64,000 nucleotides of DNA from Massospora cicadina (taxonomy: Eukaryota > Entomophthoromycota > Entomophthoromycetes > Entomophthorales > Entomophthoraceae). The stretch is from contig JAKSZP010002683.1 of the NCBI GenBank assembly GCA_022478985.1, positions 124,001-188,000 on the forward strand, in the 5' to 3' direction. Positions 1 to 12,159 of the stretch are shown here, piece by piece. The first letter of the stretch is position 1. Every line of letters begins with the position of its first letter. A program made the translations under genes and the position numbers. The notes beneath the pieces are model-generated. The model had not been told where the DNA came from, made no database searches, and worked only from the letters and a program-made list of their open reading frames with translations.

Positions 1-740
1 CGGGTGGTTCCTATACTGCTGAATTTTTTTAAAAAATTCATCTGGTGCAATCTCAATTTTCAGTTTCTGCTAGCAAGATCCATTGTGGAAAAAATTGGGA
101 TCCAGCAAATATCGTAAGTAGTCTTCAATCATAGGTAGCGGGTAGCTATCCTTCCAAGTAATGGCATTTAGATGGCTGTAATCCATTACTTAACAATGCC
201 CTCCATCCTTCTTCCGCACAAGCAACAACGGCGAGTCCCAGGGACTCTGGGATGATTTTAGCAACCTGACATCCTATAGTTGTTTTATTTCTTTTGTGAC
301 ATGGGCTTCCTTGACTTTAGATTTCAGATAGGGGTGGGCGCTAATTGCAGGACATCTCCAGTCATCACTTGATGTTACACCCCCTTCATCAACCCAAAAT
401 CCTCTGGGCTTTGGAGAATATATCAGCATATTCTTTGTTTGGGGCGGTAGCTTGTTGTTGTTTGCAAGTGAGAGTGTCACTGATTTCCACCTCAACTCGG
501 GTTATTGTAATATTATTGTCCATTCTTATATCTTGCAGTTCTCCACATCCTTGGACGGACTCAATCTGGTCAATGAACAATATCTGCAAATATGCAGCAG
601 TTCTGTTATGAGTTATCTGCATAAGCCAATCAGTAAAGTTGGCCATTATGACAGTCAATGTCCCAGTAAGCAGGATATAGCACTACAGGACGTATAAGGG
701 GTTTTTGGATATCCAGATTACTCTATCCTTGAATTTACAA
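1..740 (-). pseudogene. E0 Ty3/gypsy reverse transcriptase, N-terminal part and pre-RT linker, cut by window edge
   Basis: Read on the minus strand, this is the entry into a gypsy reverse transcriptase. A linker (about 740-330) ends in a segment like AHPYLKSKVKEAHVTKEIKQL minus its last residue, which matches the pre-RT segment of E5 near 34100. Next come SPLLLVRKKDGG, a degenerate DYxxLNxIT block and KDSYPLPMIEDYL, which are RT motifs 1-2. The part that should read DLASGYW is scrambled, and the catalytic YxDD would lie beyond base 1. Several in-frame stops show it is dead. It belongs with the protease and gag remnants at higher coordinates. Confidence 0.8.
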
Positions 741-1019
741 TAATTGGTCCAGCGGTATGGTAACTTGGAGACCAGTCTCCCCTAGGATCTGCGATTTAGG
801 CAGTATGACTATGCAGTCAGGCGCATACGCAGACATTTTTTTAGTAGCCTCTGCGCTAGGAGGTGGCAGCTTGGTTTTTGGCCCAATTAACTGATACTCT
901 ATCCATTCAATGAAGTCCTGGTGCTCCAGTAAGCAACATAGAGGTTTCTTATTCTCTTTTTCCTTAGTTTTCCTTCCCAGTCATAAGATTGAGGTACCCT
1001 AATATAGAAAAGTATGAAC

Positions 1020-1330
1020 TCTTGTGGCTTTTTAGAGTATTGAATTCAACTAGGAACTTCTATGAATTAAGCAATTCATATCTGTCATTTTTTAAAACAA
1101 TTGCTGGAGCTGTAACAACCAAGGAACCAAATTGAAGAGGCAAGGAGGATTAGGCTCCCAGGGAGCAGGTACAATGATATCCCGCCATTCTGTAGTTTAG
1201 GGAGTGAGTATAGTTTGGTGAAACCTTTACCCGCCTGATCAGCTGAGAGGAAATGACGTTGACGGGGGAGCCAGTGTCAATAATGGCCAAGATTTTCACC
1301 TTTTGGATTTTGAACTTTACTTGAGTAACT
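1020..1330 (-). pseudogene. E0 retropepsin-like aspartic protease remnant
   Basis: The minus strand encodes IIDTGSPVNVISSQLI at about 1300-1250, the active-site loop of a retrotransposon aspartic protease with the catalytic Asp intact. About 45 codons on (1140-1050) comes VVTAPAIVLKNDRYELL, the flap region and the second hydrophobic motif. E2 (SAPAIVLTNQIYYILIG) and E6 (SGPAVALTNNTYDLLIG) have the matching segments. The ILIG/LLIG motif has decayed here to LLNS followed by a stop. The protease would have cut the Gag-Pol polyprotein. Order on the minus strand is gag, protease, RT, as expected for Ty3/gypsy. Confidence 0.75.
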
Positions 1331-1339
1331 TCAGTGCTA

Positions 1340-3283
1340 AAAAGGGGAATTGAGAAATGGAGTTTCCTGGAGGGAGCGGTCCAGAAAAGGAAGAGTAAGA
1401 GGAAGTTAAGCCTTTATTTAAGATCATGAAATCTGGAACTTCCAATTCATCATGTTTCACCAGAACACAACTCTTAGAGCGCGGAGTGGAAGAAGGTTGA
1501 GGTTGAGGCCTTGCGTTGTCAGCAGAGGTGCTCATACCCTAAGCTGACTCCGCTTTTCCTGATTAATCAACTTTCTTCTTACAACAGGAACTTTCTTAGT
1601 GGCTAAAGATTCCACAATACAAATATGGGTCATAACAGGGTTTTGAGCTCTGAAAGTGCCTGAATGCGTGGATATTGGGTCAATTCCCTTATTTTTGCTT
1701 GGCGTACTTCTGGTTCATGCAATTCCAATATTGACTCCTTAATGTCGAGGATGGACTTAAAAATCTTCTTGGCGTTTTGATATATAATACCAGTTTGGTA
1801 CTGTGTTGGAAAATGGAGAAGCCGACTGAGATGGCATCATTTAATGTAACCTGGTCACAGGAAGCTAAAGCCTGTAATTCATGATAGAAGCTCTCCGCAA
1901 ATTCAGTATGAGTCTACCCTTGTCTTGGGCGTATATGCATGAAAGCCTGCTTATGTCTAGAGAGGGTTAAATTCATTCTGAATTCTTTGATAAGGGCCTC
2001 CTACTGGCTGCCCACATGCTTCATGTCTTGAAATAAGGCATCATAATTTCTTGGGCCTTACCATCCAGACATGTTTGTATATGCTGACATTTTTATCAGT
2101 TGTTAGCCTGCTCCATCGTGCCCTCATATACAAAGAAGTACAGCTACATTGTCTCAACTCCAGGGACGTTCTTCTCCTAAATTTAGGTTTGAAATATCTG
2201 ATGGGTTTGGATAGGACATGAACGGCAGGAGAGAGTGGCCATTCCAAGTCATTGGGTTCCGTGGTGTCTATATCAGTATGCAAAATAATCATATCAAACT
2301 ACATCGGATCTTTTCCATGTCATACTAGATTGTGGCATAGCATTCATTGACGTACTTAAGGGGGCAAAGAATACAAAAGCTGGCATAGACTCAATCTTTT
2401 CAGACTGTTGGGCTAATTGTTTGGAGAGAGCATCCTATTTAGCTTCTATTGTTTGGAGTCATGTAATTATCTACTCAATATGGCGATTTGCTTGGTTTTG
2501 TGAGGCGACCAGAATGGCGCAGTTACCATTGATCTTTGCATAGTGGTTTTACAAGAGGGGAAGGTCAAAGCATAATCTGATTGTTCCGCCTTGATAGTCA
2601 TCTCAGCTCGCTGGCCACCAGTAAAAGTTGTTGTTCAAGAGTAATAAATTGGGCTTCATAGTCATCATAGAAAAAGGATCCAGCAGGTGAGGAGGCACCC
2701 AGAGGACCTTGCGGACCTCCAGGACCAGGGGGCCCTTGCTCTTTTTCTCTCCCACTAGGTTCTATTTCTCTGAGCGCCTCATGTTGCACTGTAGCTTCTG
2801 GAGTCAGCATCGTTTTATGTTATTTGCTCAGAAGCTAGATACAGTTGAACAAATCTATGAGTAAAGAATCAGTCACTTGGCGATCTTCAGAAATTTGGTT
2901 GAGGAGGATGGGTAAATCATGCTCCACCCTTTGGTCCATGCCAATGGTTAATTAGACCATCCGCTGGGCGAATTAATCCTGCAAGTATTGGACAAATCTA
3001 GTGTCAATTTGCGCAAGTTGGAGTTGGATGTTATTGATCTCCTGACAGTTGCTCAATTATTCTTCCATTTATATCAACCATAATTATAGGTGACATCATA
3101 TAACTCAACGAGCTGAGAGTGAATCTGGTGAAGAAATCCTAGCTGTCGCTGCATCTCCATGTGGTGGAGGGCGAGCAACCATGTGTTGGTGTAAGGCAGG
3201 ATGCACAAATCGTTGGTGGTATAAATATGTATGGGTCCTCCTATATCTATGCTCAAAAGCTCTGCTGAGGTAAGAAAAGGCAC
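1340..3283 (-). pseudogene. E0 gag remnant (capsid/nucleocapsid polyprotein)
   Basis: This minus-strand region upstream of the protease is open only in pieces (3283-3074, 2810-2598, 2292-2041, 1535-1317). A capsid-like stretch at about 1980-1750 reads LSRHKQAFMHIRPRQG, then FAESFYHELQAL. It resembles the gag of E7 (QQQKQAFM) and E6 (ASFAKRIYIKAQPLL). At 2810-2598 there is a Gly/Pro-rich piece, GPPGPGGPQGPLG, followed by a helical EAQFITLEQQLLL segment. I found no intact CCHC knuckle. The assignment rests on position and on the similarity to the other gags; the N-terminal boundary is uncertain. Confidence 0.6.
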
Positions 3284-3370
3284 ATTTTAATAGTCCATGT
3301 AGAGCTTCTATGACTATTCACCCACCAGGGGTTACAATTTCACCTAGAAGCTCACAAATTGTTTGGGCGA

Positions 3371-4125
3371 TGTCAGTTATTTGCCTTTACAGCTGAAAAA
3401 GAAGAATGTTTTAGGTTGATCTCAGCTGAAAAAGGGAAATGTCAATCATTTGTGATTAACTGAGGATTTTAAGAGTAATTCCACAATAGTAAAATCAATG
3501 CTATTGAAAATTTCAGTCAAAAGTCCCTGGCCGACTCTCTCTGTGGAACCCAATTAATCAGGGTAACTTGAGTTAAAACCTCTACAGGCACTGAACATAA
3601 AATCCACCGGTTGGAATACTCTGATCTCACCACAGACTTCAGGGCCATCATCAGATGGCCCTCCCCTGACCCCAACAAACTCCTCTAGCGCACCTACACG
3701 GGGACCCCCCCTTTTATAGGCTGGGTGGGGGTCCTCAAGGTGTAAAATTTCTTGGGCGCTGATTGGCTCAAGTTCATAAGAATATCACCTCACAGGAATA
3801 TTCTGGCCAATCACGATTCCTCTTCTTTTGCTCCTCTGCCCTGATGTATGTTCTCAAGTTGTGATACGCTATTCCAGCATATTATCTAAATTGGAAAGCA
3901 CCAAAGCTATTCTAAACCTATCCCTAAATCCCTCTGACCTTTAAAGTGTATAAATATTAATCCTTGAAAGTCACAAAGGGATCACTTCTCATTTTTTACC
4001 ACCGCTCTCATAAAAAAACCATAAAACCCAATTTCTATAGTTTTATAAATTTTTATTCTATTGAAAACCTTTGTGGGATCCTGTGGTTTAGCACCTAGCG
4101 AGCGCAACTAGGTTAAATTCCTACA
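3371..4125 (+). repeat. Solo LTR (755 bp), plus orientation, inserted in E0
   Basis: It begins TGTCAGTTATTTGCC and ends ATTCCTACA, the TG...CA ends of an LTR. It is homologous to the reverse complement of the E9 LTR at 37047-37754; both carry CAGCTGAAAA...GGGAAATGTCA near the start, then GTGGAACCC and GGGTAAC. Flanks are GGCGA (3366-3370) and GGCAA (4126-4130), a five-base target duplication with one G-to-A difference. No gag-pol follows it, so it is the product of LTR-LTR recombination. A TTTTATAGG block at 3710-3718 is TATAAAA on the opposite strand. Confidence 0.75.
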
Positions 4126-4399
4126 GGCAACAGTAGGGAGCCTTAATTTGATAGGTGGATTTATTAGGCACTAAATTAATTTTATCAATACCATTTGGAT
4201 ATTCCATAAGGGTCAAAGAGTTCAAACCCACTAAACAACAGACAGATGAAATAAGGCTCGTTGGTCCTCTGAACACACTTGAAAATATAATAAAATAGGA
4301 GTAATTGCCTCAATGACACTTTTATTTATATAATAAATACAGCAATTATTTGCTGTTCCACACTCTCTAAATTACTAATAACCTAACATTTTAAATTGC

Positions 4400-4868
4400 C
4401 CCATCTCACTTATATATCAGCGACTTTAGACAATACCATTCTCTTAGCTTAGACTATTCTGTTCCACTGATTCTCATTAGTTTGGGATGTTATTCTCAAT
4501 TCTATATCGCCTTAGTTCAAGGCGATCCAAATTATATTTATCATATGTTGACATCACCTTATTGACTTATTTGTGGGCAATCCAATAATAATCCTTTATG
4601 CCCAATTTGCCTCATTTCAAAGCACTCAAATACTCATAAATATTCATCCTAGTTGGCAGATTCTCACTAATCCGCTGTAGCTCTTCAGGGCTTATCATCC
4701 AGTCATATTAGAACTTGAAAATCACCAAGATAATTTAAGCATGGTCACACAGAACTCAAATTCTCACGGTAAAGTAGCGTCACATCTTGATTATTGATGG
4801 AGATCCTTCAGTCAAATTCATATTCTACTCCATATTAATAGGGTTGTCTTCATTGGAGTTATTCATGT
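4400..4868 (-). pseudogene. Possible gag N-terminus just after a primer-binding site
   Basis: About 35 bases inside the primer-binding site, the minus strand has an ATG (about 4868) opening MNNSNEDNPINME. The same frame then runs, with stops, through MISPEELQRISENLPTRMN, IYEYLSALK and DKYNLDRLELRRYRIENN. The position matches E2, E3 and E4, where gag starts shortly after the primer-binding site, but the sequence is not like their MSYKEE gag. It may be the start of E0 gag, separated from the rest by the solo LTR, or a different old element. Confidence 0.35.
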
Positions 4869-4902
4869 GGAAGGTAATTCTTCACCAGGATCCTTGGAAA
4901 GA

Positions 4903-5180
4903 CCTTGCAGGGAGCACCAGTTTGTAGGACTTTGTTGTCCTCTCTGAAAGTCAAGGCCTTTGAAGGCTATATAACTATTAGTCAAATGCGGTTCCAGAAG
5001 AATCTTTTTAGGGGCTGAGTTCCCTAAGGCAATATTTTTATTGGAAATTTGTTATTAAGGCTACTCTGTTTGAATTAAACAGGAAAGGACTTTTGTATAA
5101 GAACAGGTAAAATAATTGCTAGTGAAATTAATTAAGAAATCTGAAGGTATTTTTATTAGCCAAATTAGGGAGTTTTTATA
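4903..5180 (-). other. Primer-binding site and 3' end of a minus-strand 5' LTR
   Basis: On the minus strand, 4919-4903 reads TGGTGCTCCCTGCAAGG, close to the TGGTGCTCACTACAGGGG primer-binding site of E2 and E5. Just before it is CCTACA then AAC, like the LTR end and three-base spacer of E2, so the LTR would end at 4923. A TATAAAAA sequence (minus strand, 5178-5171) lies about 250 bases upstream, a reasonable promoter position. The start of the LTR at higher coordinates could not be located because no second copy is in the window. Confidence 0.5.
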
Positions 5181-6439
5181 GGCCGCCAAGATATTTGGGA
5201 TTGACTAGGGGGGCTTGTCATGATAATCTGGAATGAGTAGGGTAAGGAGACCTCTTTTTTGATGTGGAAGGTGGCATAGGTTTTTTTAAATCTGACTCTC
5301 TTTTTCCAGGCTGGCAGTTTCTGAGGACCTCTGATCGGCTAAATCTTCATTAGCTTACTAAGTGCCTTTGTTAATATAATTGGTGGATCCTTCCAGAATT
5401 TGAGTTTCCTTTTGCTCGCTTGAAGTTTACCTGTTTGAGTCAGTCTCAACTTTCATTGAAAAGGTGGCGCTTCTATGAATAAGTTTCAATTTGAGTACTG
5501 TTCAAAATCTGCTCATGTTCATATATTTCTGATGATTACAGACAGCCAGTCAATTTCTAGCATGAGTGATTTCTTTCAAACACTAGTAATTCTCAAAACG
5601 AAGTTATTTCCACCTCACTGGAAGCTAATTGATAATTAGAGGTAAACAAATCCTCAACAACTTCAATTTATAAATAAACATAATAAAGAATCCTTAAATA
5701 TAAAGTGTCCAAAGATTTAAGGTGTTTTCTATTACTAAAATTAGAGATATTGTATAGTGCAAGAGTATTAGAAGACATGTGTAAGATATTAATCATGTGT
5801 AGCACAATTTTCTTGCAATGCTTAGTTGATAATTAATATTGGTTCATATTATGAACTTTATAGAACAACATGTTTTCAAACTTAGATATCCCCTCCTGGA
5901 AATTAAATAACAGCGTACTGAAACGCTACTATGATCAGCTATTGAATTAAATTTTGCAACCAATTTAAACTAGGTAGCTCCCATTTTTTTAATACAATTT
6001 ACAAATCGCAATGTTGTTGGCATTAGTCCCCAATCAATAAATATTGTAACTGAAATCAGATTTGCAATCCTTGTGAAATAAATCGATTATTTAAATGTTA
6101 ATTATTGCCAATCAAATAGATTGTCAAGTAAAGCTTCTAAAAATATGAAGCTATAAGCTTAGATATAATTTAAACAATTGAGAAAATATTAAATGAATTT
6201 AATATCAAGCAAGTTAGGTAATGTGTAAATACCAAAATATTAACAGATATATGAGGAAAGATGGGTAGCTTAAAGCATTATTAAAGGAAGTTGAATTTTT
6301 GATCCTGCTCAGGAAACCATTCAAAAGAAACATTTTTGGATTAGATGGACCAAAGGCATGTTAAGTAGTAAACTTAGAAATGAACTATCTGCATCATCAT
6401 ACAATCTAAGGAACACTTTAAAGTCTCTAAGGCTTTAAG
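5181..6439. other. Degenerate AT-rich stretch, no gene recognised
   Basis: No long open frame and no second LTR copy is visible. It lies downstream, on the minus strand, of the E1b reverse transcriptase, so it may hold RNase H or integrase ruins plus the rest of the 4923 LTR. I could not read conserved motifs in it. Confidence 0.4.
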
Positions 6440-7130
6440 GTGGGGCATCTTCAAAATTGCGGCAACTATGTTTGAAAGAGGCCAGCTCTTTTTTTGGTGA
6501 CTTTATGTCCAAGGAACTCCACCTTGGGTATAAAATGATCATTTAGAAGGCTTGAGCATGAGGGAGGTCTCCTTAGCCAGTTTAAGACTTGAAAAGATGT
6601 TCTAGATTCCCATTGAAAGTTTCAGAAAATTAAAATGTCAATAAATAAACTAATATGCACGTTACCCTATATTCACCCAGAAGTCCATCCATAGCTCATT
6701 TAAAGGTAGTTGAGATTTGCATAGCTTAGTGATGTTCATGTTGGCTCTAATAGTCTTTTGTTGGGAAATTATAAAACATTTGGCTCAGTTGTTAGGGTTA
6801 GCTAATCTACCAAAACTTATTTCAAGATCCATTACCAAAAAAATTAATCTATATCTAGGAGGCGTAGTGATTGTATAATTCAGGGCATTGGATACCCGTC
6901 CTTCTTGGTTACCAAATTAAACTCTTGGTAGTTCATGGCAACTCATTTACTGCCATATTTATTGCGAACAAGTAGGGAGAGTGATGCATTTTGGCTTTGA
7001 GCTGAATCATCAATCATAACTCTAATAATTATTAAGCTCTGTAGCAACTTGATCCTAACATACTTTGCTTTTCTAGTAAGGCAGCGCTTGTATAGGGGAG
7101 CATCTCCAATTTCTACAACATACATACCCC
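6440..7130 (-). pseudogene. E1b Ty3/gypsy reverse transcriptase remnant
   Basis: Minus-strand order: VEIGDAPLYKRCLTRK (the usual Gag-Pol stretch before RT), SLSLLVRNKYGSK, a decayed NYQEFN, then VTKKDGYPMP. Near 6570-6440 come LKPSK and a VPW-plus-HQKK piece, which correspond to the LKPSKC...VxFLGHxVS motif after the catalytic site. Stops interrupt every block and the YxDD region is not readable. The GDAPLYKR style differs from E2-E6, so this is a different, older gypsy lineage. Its gag lies beyond the E2 insertion. Confidence 0.65.
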
Positions 7131-8306
7131 TTTCATCTTACCAAAGTCATATGTGAAGTTGGAGAACAAGCTACCGTACCTCCATTAGCTCTTCAGCATT
7201 TTTCCTTTGCTCATAAGTCAAGTCTTCTTTATTTAAAGTAGCGACTAGCGCACTGTAAGAGGAGCCTCCACCCCAAAAAATCACAGAGCCACACAACTTA
7301 TTGAATACCTTCTTTCTTGTCAACAGATAGTGGGCATACATTTGTTATTGGGTGTTTGGACCCACTATATGCGTCTTGGATGTCAAATTGTCCAATATCA
7401 TGGATATGAGGTCAGCGTAGGCAGGGTTAAGGATTCCATGACAAATTATTACCTTTTTCTCTGATGTTTAATAACATCTCATATTTCAAATAGGCTTCTG
7501 GGTGAATGTTCACGCGCACTGAGGTAGTGATTATGATTTGGGATCTTGAAGGTATTTCTTATGGTCCAAAGGATATAGGGGTTTTCTTCTGTCTCATCAA
7601 CCACATGTGGTTGTAGTCACATGTGGAAACCCTGGACATTGTACTCAATTTGATTAATTTTGTCATCTGAGATATCAAGCAGGTTTGAGCTTTTGTAGAC
7701 TTCCTTGCAATCCTTGGTGGTCTCAAATACTAGGGGGAGCGTTTCAAAGTAAGGATAAGAATCCTTAGGCGTTATGGATTATGTTATTATACTCCTGGAG
7801 TTGACCTCTAACAGAATACTGTAGCTGGGTTTGTCAAGAGCCACTGATAATGCGTCCAGGGATAGTGTATCAAACCTTAGTGGGAGCGCAGAATATGCCT
7901 GATAGACATTGTACATTATATGCTGAAGTTACATGCTCCATGTTATATGGCTAGTTTTAGATGTTTATATTTTCATCACATCTTTATAAAATGGCATTAA
8001 CTAATGATCTGCTATCTTTTTTCAGGACGAAGATTTCATAAACTTTAACAGTGACCAAGTTTCCTAGGCTCTTGAACTGTTGTGGAAAAGCAAGTAGCAT
8101 TGGCAACTCGTCAGAGAAAGAATAAGCAGTATAAGAATCTATAATGTCAAAAGTAGATAGTTTTTATATCCAAATATCCTTGGAGGAAATCCTTTTAGGA
8201 TGGTATTTTAGTATATCTAGTTAAAGGCATCTTAATAGAATAGTTATCAAAAAGAGGCTCGTTTTTATGCTAATCATTCATTTTCCTACAGCTCTTGTTC
8301 CACCTC
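7131..8306. other. Degenerate E1b segment upstream of RT
   Basis: By position, between the E1b RT and the E2 insertion point, this should hold protease and gag-pol linker of E1b on the minus strand. I could not identify a DTG/DSG protease loop. The last five bases (ACCTC, 8302-8306) are the left target duplication of E2. Confidence 0.4.
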
Positions 8307-9449
8307 TGTTGGGATTTTTGCCCATATTCCCAGCCTTCTAGATTACCTGGTATCTCTAGGGAAAATTCCTAAGACGAAGTGAATTGGAAATTGGTTGGCC
8401 CAAATTATGGAGGAACTACATATGGGGGAATTTGAGATATTCTCCTGGTCATATCCATTGGGGATTGATCTGGATGAATACTTAAGATCTCATCAGGTGG
8501 AGTTGCCAATGAAATAGGGGTATCTGAAAGTGATTAACTATTAGGTGTACCAATTGGGATCGGTCAGGTTTCATCACCAACTGATTGAGAATGAATAGTA
8601 AGTTGTGAGGCGAGTGATGCCACCTGCAACTACCGAATCAATTGGTTGGTGAGTGGCCTGCCATAATGGGTAATAAGTCCCATTACCTAAGAAGGTCGCC
8701 AGCCAATTATGGTTGGTTCGATTGGATTGAGAGGAATCCGTTAGGTACATGTTTTCTAACTCTTTCCAGTTTGAGGTCTTGAGGATGTCCAATGATGGAA
8801 TCCTTGCCAGGATGGGGAAGACCATCACTGTTAAGACGAGAATGGGTGATTTAACAGCAACAGCTGCCATTTCATCTAAGAGGTGTCAACTGAGGGTTAG
8901 ACAGATGAATCCCAACTATATAACTCCCTAGGATTTACTAAAATTAAAAACAGTATTTACAAAAACAGTAAATATAAAAGCATTATCTACAGGAATATTT
9001 TCAATTTGGTGTATAGTTAGACTATCAGCTTCTATTGTGTCATTCTATCTCAAAGATATTATTGCAGAGGGCAATTTTTGGAAGACTCTCAGAGAGAAGA
9101 GTAAAGATTTGAGTGGAGATCTAGAGACAAAGGAACCACAATTAGGAATAGCTGCCAACTGTGTGTTGGGCTGAGAGAGACTGACACTGGGGTATCTTAA
9201 CGAAGATTGGGTGGACAACAATATAGGGAACGAATCCCTATGAGTACAACTTCAAGAGTATTTAATTGGAAATACTGGCAAAGCGTTGGGCCAAATAATA
9301 GTTAAATCTCAACTATGGATGATAGTCTCCATATTATTATTGATTAATATATTCTATACAACGTGACAAAGTGCACAAGGAAATTGAAACTGTGCATAAA
9401 AAGGTTACTGGGTTGATGGCCGGTAATCAATTTAGAGTAAATTTTTACA
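8307..9449 (+). repeat. E2 5' LTR
   Basis: Starts TGTTGGGATTTTTGCCC and ends TTTTTACA. The copy at 16694-17843 aligns along its whole length. A TATATAA at 8917-8923 (17308-17314 in the other copy) is a likely promoter element, about 530 bases before the primer-binding site. The first bases match the E4 LTR in the sense direction (TGTTGGGACATTTGCC), showing the two elements are related. Confidence 0.92.
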
Positions 9450-9452
9450 AGC

Positions 9453-9470
9453 TGGTGCTCACTACAGGGG
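9453..9470 (+). other. E2 primer-binding site
   Basis: TGGTGCTCACTACAGGGG sits three bases after the LTR. Its complement ends in the CCA of a tRNA with acceptor strand ...AGTGAGCA-CCA. The tRNA could not be named. E5 (33488-33505) has the identical 18 bases, and E3, E4, E6 and E7 have variants. Confidence 0.85.
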
Positions 9471-9494
9471 TAGTTGAGTAAAGAATCTATTATA

Positions 9495-10740
9495 ATGTCA
9501 TATAAAGAAGAAATATGCAAGTTGTGGACTGAAATTGCCACTGTGAACCAGAATGCCTTAGACTCAGCGGACCATTGGGAGTTCGCGGCCTTGGAAGAAT
9601 GAGTCGCCAAGGTGGAGGAAGGAGTAGAGAATGTAGCCAACTTTGGGAATGAGTTACTCGGCAAAGTAAACTTGTTGAAGAAAGAAGGGGACCTTGTTCG
9701 AGAGGTCCTATACCTGAAAATGAGCGAGAAGCAGATTGCGTTCATTTAAGAAAATTTGGTGTGGATATTGAGGAATTAGTCAAACAAGTGGAGGAACTTA
9801 AAGCTCACAGATGTTATTGTGAGCCTGATATGGCAAGTGATGCCAAAGAAGGAAGTCCTCACACAATACTTGAAAGTCAAATACCTTAAGGAACATGCCA
9901 CCTGCTTTCAATGCCATTTTGGAGATGATGCCCAAAGTCACTTCGCAAGTTAGCTGAGTAGCCAAACCAAGAGAATCAGCTAGAAATACTTGGAGGAATT
10001 TAGGGCAAAACCATAATTGCCAACATTCCATTGGGATAACACCCCAGCATTTTTCTGATTAGTTTGACATGACTATGAACGGCTACAGAGATTGTCAAAA
10101 GGCGTTGATGTTCATGAATTTCCTGGACACTGACTGTTAAAACTTAGAGTTACCTCACCTGGAGGGGGACAGCAGGTCATATGCTGAGGCGAAGGCGGCC
10201 ATCATGAAGGAGTTTGGGAGTCCAACCCGCAGGTCAAAATGCAAACAAGAATTTAAGGGAATTCAGTTCCACTAAGACGAGTCTCTTGCTAGCTTCGCAG
10301 ATCAATTTTATCAAGAGTCGCAGATCCTGGCTAGAGCGAAAGTATTGGATGACTTTGATGCTAGAATCGCACTGCAGGCGGCCCTTCAGCCCTATCACAA
10401 TTTGCATCATATGATGTCTTCTGTGTTTGCGACAGAAATAACTACCTCACAAATGGTAGACAACTTGAATTTTTTTGGGAGTGACATTTGATGCCCCAAA
10501 TAGAAGCTTCAAGTCCAATCTGGTATGAAATCCAAATCCCATGAAGGGAAATGAAGGAGAAAAGGAGGCTACCAATCAAACTGTGAAGGAAAATAAGCCC
10601 AAAGAATTCAGACAGTTAAGCAAGAAAGAGAAGGTCTGCTATCAGTGTGGTGGGAAAGGACTTCGCCGTACACTGTAAAAAGCTGAAGGATCAGATTAAC
10701 GTGGTCCAGGCCAAGGAGACAGCAGCCGCCAAGGATTCAT
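9495..10740 (+). pseudogene. E2 gag remnant
   Basis: The ATG at 9495 opens MSYKEEICKLWTEIATVNQ, the same start as E3 gag (22935, MSYKEELQKLWAEL) and E4 (45817, MSYKEAVKDV). The N-terminal part looks helical and coiled-coil-like (EEGVENVANFGNELLGKVNLL). Capsid-like sequence follows with many stops. Near 10640 a CCHC knuckle begins CYQCGGK, but a frameshift throws its DFAVHC half into another frame. Gag would have formed the virus-like particle and bound element RNA. Confidence 0.8.
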
Positions 10741-11149
10741 GAAAAGGGCCCACTGCCTAGACAAGGAACAGTCTAAAGCAGTGGAGAAACTGTTCCTCCC
10801 ACTATCATGAATGAAGAAAGATATTATCAATATGTTCGTAGATGATGAGCAGGATCAGCTATACCAAGTGTTCAATATGGATGTGAATGCTGTGACCAGA
10901 GCTGTGGAAAATAGAATCGACCACAAGATAATCCAGGAAGTTGCCCAGCAGTATGACTGACAAATGGCGGAGAAGATCTGAACCGCCAAGGATCCTGTAG
11001 AGTTATCAGACGTCCATTTAGATGAGGCCAATCTATCTATCCTCTTCAGTGTGATAAAAAATTGTTTCCTGAATTATTGGCGCAAATTATTCACACCTAG
11101 ATTCATCTAATAACGCCGCCATTCACTTAGTAAATACTATATTACAATA

Positions 11150-11620
11150 CTCCAAGTGTACATATATAGATATATATTTGAATTGAGTGAGGGTGAGGGC
11201 GATTGTCAACAGCGGAGCACCCATCAATATTGTTTCAACCAAGCTGGTAAAGAGGATGAAGATCTCGCTGGACTTAAAGCATAAGAAAGAATATGGAACA
11301 GCTGGGCCAAACATCATTGTTTCCTGTGGAGCGTATAGTGGGCTGCAACTATAATTTGGGTCGTTGGTGGTATCTGCGCCAGCCATAGTTTTGACGAACC
11401 AAATCTATTACATCCTGATCGGAATGGAGTTTCTATGGAAGTATGGAGTTAAATGTATATTTGAGGATAATATGTTGACCATCTTGGGTCAGATGTTACC
11501 ATTGGTATACCAGAAGGATGGTGAAGCACCATTGAATCGGACAAACAACTTCATCAATCTAATATACAATGATGCCATTGTCCATATTCAATACCAATTA
11601 GTTGGTAGGAAGCGACGTTA
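11150..11620 (+). pseudogene. E2 aspartic protease, catalytic Asp lost
   Basis: VRAIVNSGAPINIVSTKL is the retropepsin active-site loop, but the catalytic Asp of D-S/T-G is Asn (AAC, 11208-11210); a G-to-A change from GAC explains it. Downstream SAPAIVLTNQIYYILIGMEFL (given here minus nothing but its last two residues varying) is the flap and second motif, at about 11365-11430, in a frame open to 11621. The same blocks occur in E0 and E6. The lost Asp alone would abolish polyprotein processing. Confidence 0.8.
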
Positions 11621-12159
11621 AATGTTGACAGAAATCCTAGAGAACCGGGGAATTCCACTAAGGATCAAGAAAGAGAGGACCATACTGGCTGGATTGAAGA
11701 TAATAGTTAACACAGGGTTGACTTTGGAGGCTCTGGAGCTATTGTATGGGAAGGCCAGAAGCCCCTGGAAGAAGTCAGAGTTGAGCTATGGGTGGCTCCT
11801 GGGATAATAATGCTGGGCCATGGAGAAATTCGAGTTCTCCTGGTGAATTTGATTGAATTCTAATGAAGATCAAGAGAAATCAGATCATCGCGTTTATTCA
11901 TCTGATCCTGACGGCCAAATTGAGATGATTCCACAATTTTGGATCTTTTGATGAAATGAGATTACCAGCTGGGGTAGCCAAAAGCATCAACCTATTGGTT
12001 AATTGAGAGCAGCTCGCTGATCCGCCAGAAGGCCAGCAGGAGGAGGTGCTTGAAAATTCAAGAAATTTTGGGAAGTGTTTGCTCAGGATGACCACGATTT
12101 GGGATGCGCATGAGATGTAATTCACAAGGTTAACACCGGGGAAAACTTATCAATAAGGA

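Noticed and set aside
345..697. Plus-strand frames of 81-88 codons
   Set aside because: They lie opposite the minus-strand pre-RT linker of E0 and have no motifs of their own.
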